The notes beneath the pieces were generated by a model. It ran no database searches and was not told where the DNA came from. It worked only from the letters and a program-made list of their open reading frames with translations. From NCBI GenBank assembly GCA_028023455.1, contig JAQFVV010000142.1, forward strand, positions 1,973,240-2,037,239: a stretch of 64,000 nucleotides of DNA, written 5' to 3'. The translations under genes were made by a program, and so were the position numbers. Positions 13,953 to 24,038 of the stretch are shown here, piece by piece. Positions within the stretch are counted from its first letter, which is position 1. Every line of letters starts with the position of its first letter. The DNA is from Epiperipatus broadwayi (taxonomy: Eukaryota > Onychophora > Udeonychophora > Euonychophora > Peripatidae).

Positions 13953-13975
13953 CACCCCCCTATGGAAAAAATTTA
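13953..13975 (-). promoter_or_regulatory. Polypurine tract for plus-strand DNA priming
   Basis: On the minus strand the sequence CATAGGGGGGTG lies directly against the start of the 3' LTR. This is the position and composition expected of the RNase H-resistant primer used for second-strand synthesis. If the LTR begins TGTAAAC, the G-run abuts it exactly. Confidence 0.75.
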
Positions 13976-14101
13976 TCTTTCTTCAGAATTCCATTTCATC
14001 AAACTCTACTAAGGTACATCATAAGTCACTATTTTTATTATCCTATCTATAATTTATCATCAATCTGAATATGGTATAACATTTACACGATATAAATCCC
14101 C

Positions 14102-14296
14102 CTAATTTATTGAAGGTACAGGTTTTAAACTACGTGCATTGTAGGTGCCTCGGATTCCTTCAGGGGTTGAGAGCATAAATGCATTCTCTCCCACCTGGCT
14201 TTCAATCATGAAAGGTCCATTATATAAGCTTAAAAATTTTCTAAATTCGTTTTTCTTTAAGTTGCTAACATGAGGAACTTTTCCATGAGGCCCCTT
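14102..14296 (-). pseudogene. Integrase C-terminal (GPY/F) remnant, 64 codons
   Basis: Reading the minus strand directly after the Gag TAG stop (14297-14299), the same frame continues open for 64 codons to a TAG at 14102-14104. Around its middle lies LYNGPFMIES, then NAFML, and near the end GTYNARSLKP. This is the pattern of the GPY/F module at the extreme C-terminus of Ty3/Gypsy integrases, where the chain closes with a SLKP-type sequence. Everything upstream in a normal pol (protease, RT, RNase H, HHCC zinc finger, DDE core) is absent. The remnant shows that the element arose by an internal pol deletion rather than from a Gag-only ancestor. It has no start codon of its own and would be translated only by readthrough of the Gag stop. 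Confidence 0.8.
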
Positions 14297-16372
14297 CTAG
14301 TTTAATGCACTACTTTTAACATTTGTCTTAATATCCTTTGTGTGAAGTGGTTTAATTCCACTAACAGAAGGTTGATCTCTATCTTGGGTCTTATTAATTA
14401 GACTAGGTTGACCATTAACTCTATGATAAAATTTTGGTCGTTTATAACTACGACTCCTACTCTGGTATCTGTTATCACGATAAGGACTTCTTATGGGAGC
14501 AACATTAACATTAGCAATGGAACAGTTATGAGAAGCTCTAGCATCCTTTCCACCTCTATATCTGTTTTCCAGGTCACATTCACTTGTCTCTAGTGCATCT
14601 AAGATCTCTGACACCTCATCAATTGTATACTTATCCGCAGCAATCAAAACTTGTTCAATCTGTCGAGGTAAGTTATGTCTTAAGATCCTGACTATATGAT
14701 GCTCAGATAATGGAAAAGCAGTTAAAGTTTTAAGTTTGACCGCCTGTCCACGAAAAAATTGAGTATAGCTACCTTTATTAGCATTGTACTTTTCTCGAGT
14801 GATTTGATAACGCATGTTATCCTGACGATCTTCACCCCAGAAACTTGACATTATTAAATGTTTAAAATCTCCATATGTTTGAGGACAATCAAACAAAGAC
14901 TGCCACCAATCTTTTGCAGCAGCATAAAGATGGTTGCTGGAGATAGCCAGTTTTTCTCTTTCTGAAAATGCACATAAAGTAAACAATTCCTCCAGATTTT
15001 GAAGAAATTCTAGAGGGTTTTCCAAATACTCCCCTTTAAATGGCTTAATCTTTAGAAATTTAAGAGCTGTAGATCCACCCATAGACATATCTGTGTTCTT
15101 GACATCATTGGCCACAGATTCAATTTCTAATGGTTTTTGGAAAATGGGAGTTGTGCGGATACCAGTAAAATTACCATCCGATACAACTACTTCTTTAACA
15201 GAGGTCTCTGTCCCATCTACATAATACTTGGTGTTTTGACCAATGAAATTATCATTTTTCTCTTGAGCCCTTTGAATTTCCAACATTTTTAGCTGAAGAT
15301 TTTCAATCTTTGCCTCTAGTTTCTGTCCTTCTTTAAACTCATTTGATTCATTTGGCCACTCTTGACATTTATCCCTCATTTCCTTCCACTCTTTTTGCAT
15401 CATTTCTAAATCTCCACTAAATTTAGCATTAGTCTTTTTCAATTCTTTATTTTCTACTTTAGACCTATTGATAGTTTCCTCCAAAATCTTTTTAATGCTA
15501 CCCAATTCTGCTCTGCTCTCTGTTACAGATTCACTCATGGATTTAAATATGCCTTGTTCAAAAGTTGAATGACTCTCATTCATATTCTGAAGTTTACCTT
15601 CCATTTCAGTTTTAATTTTATCAATAGATTTAGCAGATTGAGACTCTACTTCTTGAACTTTATAGTTCATTTCACTAACTATTTGTGCCAACTGACTCCT
15701 TGAGTCACCCATTGCCACATCAAGCACCTTGAGTTTAGTGTCCACATTCTCCTCGTGGGTTATAAACTTATTTCCAATTTCTTCTATCTGAACTTCCAAG
15801 TGCTTTTTATAATCGAAGAAATTAGCTTTAATTTCTTCTAATTTAATATCGGACTCCCCTTTAGCTGCCTTACAACTATTTTCTAGGGATTGAAATTTTT
15901 GATTAAATTCCTCCATTGTTTTTACCCTAGCAGCTTCTATTTTTTCTTTCACAAATTCCTGAACTTCAGCCATTTTATTCTCAAAACTATCTAACTTTTC
16001 AGACATTTCTTTTTGAGAAAGAGACTGTTCATTCAATTTTTCAGTCATCTCTTTTTGAGAAAGAGACTGTTCATTTAATTTTTCAGTCATCTCTTTTTGA
16101 GAAAGAGACTGTTCATTTAATTTTTCAGTCATCTCTTTGTGAGACTCTAACATCTCTTTTTGGGAAAGAGACTGTTCATTTAATTTTAGAGACTGTTCAT
16201 TCAATTTTTCAGTCATCTCTTTTTGAGACTCTAACATCTCTTTTTGGGAAAGAGACTGTTCATTCATTCCAATCTCTATACGTTGAAGCATCAACATAAA
16301 CCGTTGTTGGAAATCAAGATCAGGAACTTCTTGGGTTCTTTCAGGATAACTAATTTCTTCAGAATCACTCAT
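14297..16372 (-). CDS. gag: Gag-like capsid protein of LTR retrotransposon
   Basis: This 691-codon intact frame is the only long gene of the element. Residues about 30-125 are a run of 14-residue repeats (NEQSLSQKEMTEKL type, some shortened), followed by a long charged coiled-coil region to about residue 370. A Retrotrans_gag-type capsid domain spans roughly residues 435-600, with FKGEYLENPLEFL, the AAKDWWQSL helix and a YTQFFRGQ segment, as expected for assembly of virus-like particles. The C-terminal tail is basic (RSRSYKRPK) and lacks a CCHC zinc knuckle, so RNA binding may rely on arginines. The start at 16372 is the first ATG, after a leader of about 565 bases from the primer-binding site. 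The frame ends TAG and continues in frame into the integrase remnant. The intact frame despite lost pol suggests youth or selection for Gag function. Confidence 0.88.
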   Translation of the reverse strand: MSDSEEISYPERTQEVPDLDFQQRFMLMLQRIEIGMNEQSLSQKEMLESQKEMTEKLNEQSLKLNEQSLSQKEMLESHKEMTEKLNEQSLSQKEMTEKLNEQSLSQKEMTEKLNEQSLSQKEMSEKLDSFENKMAEVQEFVKEKIEAARVKTMEEFNQKFQSLENSCKAAKGESDIKLEEIKANFFDYKKHLEVQIEEIGNKFITHEENVDTKLKVLDVAMGDSRSQLAQIVSEMNYKVQEVESQSAKSIDKIKTEMEGKLQNMNESHSTFEQGIFKSMSESVTESRAELGSIKKILEETINRSKVENKELKKTNAKFSGDLEMMQKEWKEMRDKCQEWPNESNEFKEGQKLEAKIENLQLKMLEIQRAQEKNDNFIGQNTKYYVDGTETSVKEVVVSDGNFTGIRTTPIFQKPLEIESVANDVKNTDMSMGGSTALKFLKIKPFKGEYLENPLEFLQNLEELFTLCAFSEREKLAISSNHLYAAAKDWWQSLFDCPQTYGDFKHLIMSSFWGEDRQDNMRYQITREKYNANKGSYTQFFRGQAVKLKTLTAFPLSEHHIVRILRHNLPRQIEQVLIAADKYTIDEVSEILDALETSECDLENRYRGGKDARASHNCSIANVNVAPIRSPYRDNRYQSRSRSYKRPKFYHRVNGQPSLINKTQDRDQPSVSGIKPLHTKDIKTNVKSSALN
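15995..16275 (-). repeat. 42-bp coding minisatellite in gag
   Basis: Units of 42 bases (with a shorter variant) encode two heptads each, NEQSLSQKEM(T/S)EKL. At least five units are visible with high nucleotide identity, so the array expanded recently by unequal exchange or template slippage. Keeping multiples of seven residues preserves a coiled-coil register. Confidence 0.85.
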
Positions 16373-16937
16373 TTTGGGTATTTTATAACAACTATTTCAA
16401 TATTTTGTGAAACCAAATTTTTACTTTCCTAAAATATGTGTTTTAATAACAATGATCAATTAAAATCTTGTTCAAGCCGACCAACCACTAAATCCTCACC
16501 ACCAATAATCTATCCCAGATGGTATATATCACATTCACACTAAAATAATCTGAACCCCCACTTTAAATATTTGCAGTATTACAACAACTACTTTATAAAC
16601 CCTTGATAATTTCAACTTCTCCCAATTCAATCATAAATATTGGTATATCTTGGAATACGATTGCTATTGTCATCAGAAATCTTATATAATTAATTTGGAG
16701 AAATATATAGCAATAAAACATACAATATTTTATCACCATGATAGAGCATTTGTCACATGATAATATTCTTGTAATATGGGAAATTAAAATTGTAATCAAC
16801 AATCATTAATTAATTCAGTTCACACATTACCATATTGTACTCTGCAACAATCAATTAATCAAGTCGCATGTTTATAAAGTGCTAAAAACTGTAATTGCAC
16901 ACTTATAATGACTGTATAACCTCAACATATCGGGCCG

Positions 16938-16954
16938 AACACGTTGTGGCGCCA
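16938..16954 (-). promoter_or_regulatory. Primer-binding site (tRNA-Lys-like)
   Basis: Six bases after the end of the 5' LTR the minus strand reads TGGCGCCACAACGTG. The TGGCGCC start is complementary to a tRNA 3' end finishing GGCGCCA. Compared with the lysine-tRNA type site (TGGCGCCCAACGTG) it differs at the junction by about one base, so tRNA-Lys is the best guess but not certain. Confidence 0.7.
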
Positions 16955-16960
16955 AAAATT

Positions 16961-19900
16961 TGTAACCCTCTAAAGTGTGGTCAACTACATAATATCACCA
17001 AAACATAAGTGCACTGAGAATCGTAACCTCGATCACTGATCAATTCCCGCTACACATTGTCAGCTATTAAGAGCTGTATCCAAAAGCATATTATGCTATC
17101 TATTTTATGCACCAAAGACCACAACCAACATCTAGAGCAACTTACCACAGACCAAACTAATGATCTAACATAAACTTTTATGATTTAATTTGATCGCAGC
17201 CAGGGTGTACCGCGAAGACCTATCATAGTAGTATGATAAAATACAGTAAACAAATTATAAGTGCAATGTTATTATGTTACAAACCTTAATTTGCGATTTT
17301 TATTGTATGAGACCCGATGGCCGACCATGTACAAGATGGCATAATTTGTGGAACTACATAAGATTATGAAATTTTAAACCATCTATATGATTTTTAATAC
17401 AAATGCTAGTCCAGGTAAAGCTTTGCAATAAATAAACATAAATACTTGGGTTCTTTTTTTATAGTTTACTATATCACTGAGACTCTTTTTATACTGACAA
17501 ATGACAATTTAAAATGTTAAGTAAATATATTCAATCATATCATTATTTGGTAAATCTGTTTACAGGTTTAATAATCAATTTGTATTGTATACTAGAATCA
17601 ACTACGCAAAGCCAAAATGATGGAAAAGGTAAATGGGATTTTATTGTACCCCACACATCATAAACTACCAAAGACTAAAAGCATCCAAATGTTTTCTCAA
17701 AATATCACTAAACTCTTATATCATGTTGACGATAGTATGTACTTCAATGTATGCTCTATCCAAGGTTTATGATTTCTGATTTTAAGAATGACACATAGCA
17801 ACGGCACAGTAAGTTTAATTATAAATCAACGTTTATTTACAAATTTATGAATAATAAGTAATTAATTCTAATGTTATAATTAAAGACATAAATAAACAAA
17901 TAAAATAAATAAATTATAATTCCATCGACTTTCTTCAATAACATATCATAGGTACGGTTTTAAAAACCTAATCATACCTTATTTCAATTTGATATAATGA
18001 ATCTTGAGCAAATTATACTAAATTCAACATCAACTCATGAAATATTTAACGTCATTTCCAGATTCAATAAATCCATACCGTAAACTTATAATAATATAAT
18101 AAATAATATTATATCTGTAGGATTTAGCTATAATGCAATCATTAAATAAAATGAAAATTTAAACTTACACTCCGGTAAATAATAATCAACCGACAGTTAA
18201 TTATTATGAAGTAACTTGAATAGAATGTCCTGCTACAATTTGACGATCTAACTTATGAATTATACTTACAAATGGAAGAAGATGATTTAGCAGATTAACT
18301 AAAATACTTTGCCCAACTTATATCTATGAAGTAAAACATATTCCTGTGGATGCGTTCATCTACACATAGGAATTAAATAATACTAAACGCTTTGTGGATT
18401 TATACACCACCATAAAGTAATACGTATAATTACACAATTCCGCGGATTAACCACCAGCGCTGGAATGAGTGTAAAATACAAAAATGGCAATTAAATAATC
18501 TGCGGATTAACCACCAGCACAGATTAATGCCTTTCAACATTATAAAACAACATTACTATTTACTTCACATTAAAGTGCAAAATCATCCTCCTCAGTTATT
18601 CTGATCATTCAGAAAACACTAACACTTTAGCAAATGTGGGTTCTTGCATAATAAAATGTTACACTAATCAGGACAACTAATGTACTAACTTATCTTGCTT
18701 AAAATAAAACATGTGTAATACAATATAAGTAATATTAGTATAGGAATATAAATCTGGAAAGACTCACAAAATACCTCACAAAGATTGATACATCTCATGA
18801 ATTCATTTAGTACTTTTCAAGCTTTTTCGCAAGCGCTATTCTCTTGAATAAATATTTTATTCAACCCCTATTAATTTAAACTTAATAAAATATAACTTAT
18901 GAACTTCACATGCAAGTTCATATAACGATAAAATTAAAGTAATGAATTATTCATCAAATACATAAAATCTAACGAGTGTGTGTGTGATATAAATTAAATG
19001 TATAGCATTTTATAGTTCAATACATGAATTTTAGCAGGTGTGTGTGTCACAAATTAGATTGTATAGCATTTTATAACTACAAATATGATCCGTGAAATCC
19101 ATGTACGATGTGTCGAACAATAAATGTACGAAGTAATAGCTATAATTATAGTTGAATTCCATACATGTAATTTTATCCATTTGTGTTAGTTATTATAATC
19201 ACTATTAGATTAACGATTTTACGTGGCTCCATAAACAAGAAACAATTTCAAAACATGACACGCAGAACTTAAATGAAAATGTTTTTCATAAGTTATTAAT
19301 TTCTACATTTCTCTATTAAAAATGTTCCAAGTTTATCACATCCATGCTAAATATTTATTTATCCACGCTTAAATCTAGGAATAATAATTACAGCAATTAA
19401 TTTAATCATTCCAAACTGACGATAAAATTAGAAAATAGCTTTGATCAATTATTTGAAGACTGTTTATTATCCAAATGGCAAACAAATTAACTAGCAAATA
19501 TATTACTGGCATTATAAAGTTAAATATCAATCAATACTATATTTTTATTAGAATTAGAAACGGAAATATTAAACTATGTTGATAACTTTAACATTTTACT
19601 TTAATTTAAACTTCTTCTTTTTTAAAAAGCAAATTTTCATATTTATAAAACTTCTGTAATTAAAATACTTATTTAATTTTTCCAAATTGTAGAACAATAA
19701 ACATTTTAAAACATACCAAATTCTTGCAATTAATTCTTTTAAACTGGGAAGCTCCGACATTTTAAATGTAATATTGGGAAATTATTACCGGTGATTTGAT
19801 CCACTTGGCCAGCCGACTTGAACAGACTTTTAAATTTAGCAATTCATCTTATAATTAAATACCACAATGTTATTTTTACGTTTATAGAAAATTTGTGGTA

Positions 19901-20410
19901 ATCCGTTTACTTGTTAACTATTTTAAAATAAGCTTATCAAATTTACACCATTTGCCTTTTTACCATTTTCTTTTTTTTTTTCTCCCTCCAAAAGCAAACT
20001 AACAGACGATCTTCTCTTAAATTCACGCTCTTTTCTTTTTTTTACATTGAGACGCATACGTAATTACTGTATTTATTTTTAATAATTTATTTTAATTGAA
20101 CAAATGGTTTTTTGTTAATTCAATAGAAATAATTTTTAAGATCATTTTAAACAAATAAAAATAAAATATTATATTTTAATACTATTTTACCAAATTTAAT
20201 GTGTTGTTAAAATTTTTAAAAAGTTAAACATTATGATATGAATTAGTATATGGAACGAAGCAAATTTAAATTTATTAAAATAATATAAGAGAGTAATCTG
20301 TTCAAAGTGCAAATCAAGCCAATCAAATCACCAAAGAAGACAGAAAAATTTTTTATATACTAGTTACATCAATTATTATATTTTATGCTAAAATATATGG
20401 TTACAGTTTA
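16961..20410 (-). repeat. 5' LTR of the minus-strand element
   Basis: This is the upstream LTR in element orientation, about 3450 bp, nearly identical to 10496-13952 over its entire length including the short internal duplications. Differences are a few substitutions and homopolymer-length changes, plus a small cluster at the outer left end (CTAAAGTGTGG versus CCATCACGTGG). As the 5' LTR it should hold the element promoter, but I could not place a convincing TATA box and start site. Confidence 0.92.
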
Positions 20411-20600
20411 TATATATATATATGTGGAGATGGTAATCTGGACCAACTGATGAGTGCTGGTTTAGCACGAAATACGTATATTGGTGATTATTTATCTTTT
20501 CAATATGTGTGTGATCAGGTGGGTCGGTAATATAAGATGGCACTGAGAGTTGTGGGTCGTCTGAAGGTCTAAGTTCGAATCCCGCATATATTAGATAAAT
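20411..20600 (+). repeat. Right half of split ~480-bp dispersed repeat
   Basis: The sequence resumes the repeat interrupted at 8524. A (TA)n run is followed by GGTAATCTGGACCAACTGAT, GAGTGCTGGTTTAGCA and a tRNA B-box-like AAGTTCGAATCCC near 20572. It aligns with the second half of the array units near 49050-49220. The B-box copy here is closer to the canonical form than those in the array, hinting at a tRNA-derived ancestry. Confidence 0.85.
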
Positions 20601-21244
20601 AAGTATGTAAATATTTTACCGATTAATAATGATAAAAATTGTACATATATACATTTTTTCACAAATAGATTTAATTTTATTCTTTTCCTTTCAGGAGTTA
20701 TATATATATAACGCAGATAATATTCAAGATCATTAAAATATATATATACTTTTTTTTCCATTTTTATCTATTGGCACCTTATAAGATAAAATCTTCTATG
20801 ACTGAAACATTTTTTACCACGATATAATCATTTAGTGTCAATAAATTTATTTTTTAAAAAAGATAAAATAAAATAATACATAAGAAACAATCTAAAATCG
20901 TTAACGTCAAGGATTTATTAAAAAGTATTGAACGTCGTAAATCCATTCACATGATAGAGACTACTAATATTGATTTTTATTCAGAGAATTACCAATTTAA
21001 TTGCTTGGTAAAAAATCGATTTTTACATAAATTTGTTGAGTACTAACGTGAGATTTATGAAATTTTCGTAAACTAAAAATGAATACACATATTTATACAT
21101 AATATATATTATTTATTTAGACATAACTACATCTTTTAAAAAAATGTATTTTGGACATAAGAATGTATTTTTCAGAATTGTAAATTAGGGCAATGCAAAC
21201 TATAAATTTATGTATGCTGACTTCTCAATGCAATGAAATAACTA
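20601..21244. other. AT-rich intergenic DNA
   Basis: There is no gene or recognisable element beyond short (TA)n tracts near 20698-20710 and 20739-20748. Confidence 0.6.
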
Positions 21245-21340
21245 GCGTTAATGGCCTAGTGGTTAGCATAGCTGCCTTCCAAGTAGCTGGCCCGGGTTCG
21301 CTTCCGGTCAACGCATTTGACATATGGAATAAAATAAACT
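21245..21340 (+). mobile_element. tRNA-Gly(UCC)-like SINE copy
   Basis: The 71-base head has the order of a tRNA: 5' GCGTTAATGGCCTAGTGGTTA with the A box, an anticodon arm GCTGC-CTTCCAA-GTAGC giving UCC, the B box GGGTTCGCTTCC, and the closing AACGCA. It is followed by the family tail TTTGACATATGG and an A-rich stretch. Several arm mismatches and the tail mean that it is a retroposed copy rather than a working tRNA gene. Sister copies lie at 29661, 31762 and 59878. Confidence 0.8.
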
Positions 21341-21524
21341 AGAAAAGAGAATATTAAAATCAAGCAATCATCCTCTGAGGTCTATGCGGTTAGGCATAAT
21401 TATTAAATTATGGATTCAAAACTTAAAGGTTTTTGAATCAATGCCCAAACGTCAAATGATTCTCCAAGCAACTAAATACTTGACTATTTTTTTATCTGAA
21501 GTAGAAATTTTTCTTAGACAAATG

Positions 21525-22017
21525 CAATTTGACGTATAAGCGCTTAGATAGTGTGATTAAAAAAGCTTACTTAGAATGTACATGTTTTAGATTAAGCTTA
21601 GCGCTTCCAAAGCTATTTATGGTCTCATATTTATAGTACTGGCTGTTGATTAGGAGAGTGGGTATAAATATAATATAGTTTATTTAAATTTAGTCAAATG
21701 TATGCAGTGAATAAGATAGCCCACTTTTTTGAGAGGGGAAAACAGGATTCCTTTTTGTTTATAGAGTTGGAATTGTTGGCTATATGCCATGCCTCCTTGA
21801 TCTCTTTCGCTTGGCTCATTTCTCTTGATGCACGCAATGCTGGCTACGTGGACTCAAATGTATGGATTATTGCATTTTGGTGTTTGGGGAATATTAATTT
21901 ATATTCTGGATGATTAATGAGACCATAAATAGGTTTCGAAAGCGCTAAGTTTAATCTAAAACACTTAAATTCTAAGCTTTTCTTATCACAGAGTCCAAGC
22001 GCTTGAAAATCAAATTG
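21525..22017. mobile_element. MITE-like inverted-repeat element, 493 bp
   Basis: Arms at about 21525-21645 and 21905-22017 are diverged inverted repeats beginning CAATTTGACGTATAAGCGCTT and ending AAGCGCTTGAAAATCAAATTG. The shared inner words are TTTTAGATTAAGCTTAGCGCTT and ATTTATGGTCTCAT. The 71-codon frame inside has no domain. The middle (GAGAGGGGAAAACAGGATTCC) is related to 26800-26860, marking the two as one family. No unambiguous target duplication was found. Confidence 0.7.
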
Positions 22018-22235
22018 ACTATTTTTTATATCTTTTCCTGCTACCTCTTTTCTATATTTTATCTTTGCTTCTCAATATTTTGAGTTATTTAATAAATTTT
22101 AGTATTGTATTTTCGTTATATTATTAAGTTAGGTAATATTATTTAATTATATATGTGATTTTAAAATAATCTTCAGAGAGATATAGAAAACCTGAAAAAT
22201 TAAAGCAAACTCATATTAATTAGAAAATTTTTTTT

Positions 22236-22376
22236 ACAAACCAATTTAATTAATTCTATATGTCACAGCATCGGCCGGGAGGCGAACCCACAACCGTCTG
22301 CAACCAACTACTTGCTTGCAAGGCGGCTGCGATGACCTCCCGACTAACAACGCTTGACAAACCAATTTAATTAATT
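22236..22376 (-). mobile_element. tRNA-like SINE with perfect 20-bp TSD
   Basis: The same 20 bases occur at 22236-22255 and 22357-22376, enclosing a 101-base minus-strand insert. The insert starts CAAGCGTTGTTAGTCGGGAGG (A-box region), has an anticodon-like arm with CTTGCAA and a longer variable region, then the B box GTGGGTTCGCCTCCC, and ends GTGACATATAG. Both outer words (CAAGCGTTG and GACATAT) are shared with the Gly-like SINEs in the window, but the body differs. Probably a sister SINE family or subfamily. The perfect duplication implies a recent LINE-mediated insertion without a poly-A tail. Confidence 0.85.
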
Positions 22377-24038
22377 GTAGTTAAATCAGCGATAATCATC
22401 TTAAGATTCAGAGTTTTAAAAAAAATTTAGTACAAATGTTTTCTAGATTTCGGATAGTATTAAATATATTATTATTAAGATTTGACTTTTTAAAGTCTTT
22501 ATAAGAAATACTACCAAAATCCTTCTTTATCCGATCAATATTAAAAAGATTTTTCAATTCCATTGTCAATAGTAACTGTATATATCTTACTGTGCATTGC
22601 ATTTTTGTTACCATTGTTTAATTGGCCCTATTTTTTTTTTTTGTTTCTCTGCTTACAAAAATATAATTAATTTTTTTTTTTAGAAACAACTATAACATTT
22701 GGAACAATTTGAGATTACGATATACAGTAGTTCTTACTTTTACGTGTCATTTTCATAACTTGGAGTTTGAATCCTAGTGAAATTTTTTTCAAGTTTTTAT
22801 AAAAAAAACTTTTTATTTAGTAATTAGCCTATAGTCAACTTTATAGTCTTCTATTTATTCTTCAATAAAATAGTATGTAGACTGTCTCATCTAGAAGGTA
22901 AAACCCGGTTAACAGTAATTTTACAGTAATTTTTCCCACCTAGCATTGAATAGCTTGATGTTTTCTTTCAATCACTATTTAGGGGGATTTTGGAAAATTT
23001 TTTGTTCTTTAGAAAAAGATTTTAGTTATTCATTTATTGTTACATATATATATATACATTTCTGTACAAGTGAAAATGTTTATATATTGCCAACTTTTTA
23101 ATTTTTGCGAATATTTTTATTATTCCGAATGTGTATAGAAACTAAATTTTTCCGATGATATTCTTCTAATTTTATAACTGATTTCCTGGTTTAAAATTAT
23201 ATATGTAAAAATAACATCGCATCATATAAAACTTTTTAAAGAATAAATTTTTTTTTTTTACAAAATGTTTTTCAAGAGTAGATAGTATAATTCTATCCTA
23301 AGGTGAAGCTTAGTATTTTTTAGGAATTTTTCTGGCGGGTTAGTTTTAATCATAATCCTATCACTAACCATAATCAATAAATCATGTGATTATTGATTTT
23401 TAAAAAGAAAAAAAAACTCATATATATTTTTTGCGTTTCTAAAACTTTGAAACAAAAAAAAAAAAAAGCAGAAAAACTTTTAAATATATGTATGTGCTTA
23501 TTTGTGCGTCATTTCGTTCTTACAAAATTGTTTACAGGTAATTGACAAAAAAATGTCTAATACGTAAATAATTTATAAGTATTTTTGGTGAACTAAAAAT
23601 AAAAATTAAATATTAAAATTAGCACACAGAATTAAAAAAAATACAGAAATGTGCATGACTAATTAAAAAAAGTACGATTGTATTTATTTACAAAAATAAA
23701 ACTTTCGGTAAGAAAACAGAAATAAAGGTAATAAGCATATATTTTCTTGTGTAATCTTGATTCATTATTTTTATTACAATAATATATATATATATGAGTT
23801 ATAAATGAATGGTTTAACATGGATAGAAGTCTGCATAAAATCATTAAGTAAATGTCAATTTAAAGATAACATGGACTATGATATGAAAATTGAATTTTAA
23901 TGACAGGCCAAATGATTTTTTTAACAAGCAAAATAATCTGCATTGTTCTCTATTCCCCAATGCAGCAATAGGAGTTTAAATAGTAGAGAGATATTTCATT
24001 ATTTTTAAAATATTGGTTAAAAATACTTTCTCAATATT
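22377..24038. other. AT-rich intergenic DNA
   Basis: No coding region or repeat family was recognised. The sequence is dominated by A and T runs and short (TA)n tracts. Confidence 0.6.

Larger units (their letters stand above)
10496..20410 (-). mobile_element. Non-autonomous Gypsy-like LTR retrotransposon, giant LTRs
   Basis: Two near-identical direct repeats of about 3.45 kb (10496-13952 and 16961-20410) enclose a 3.0-kb internal region. The element runs on the minus strand: a TGGCGCC primer-binding site follows the 5' LTR, and a purine tract AGGGGGG precedes the 3' LTR. LTR ends are TGTAACC...GGGTTACA. The internal region holds one long Gag frame and then only an integrase C-terminal remnant, with no protease, reverse transcriptase or RNase H. 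The LTRs differ at only a few sites (for example T-run length near 10990 versus 17452, and CATTCATC versus CGTTCATC near 11893/18354), so insertion is recent. Flanks are (TA)n on both sides. The exact right border is uncertain by 5-7 bases because GTTTA follows both LTRs. Confidence 0.92.

Noticed and set aside
21698-21913. 71-codon frame within the MITE-like element
   Set aside because: It lies in the interior of an inverted-repeat element whose related copy at 26797 encodes a different unrelated peptide.
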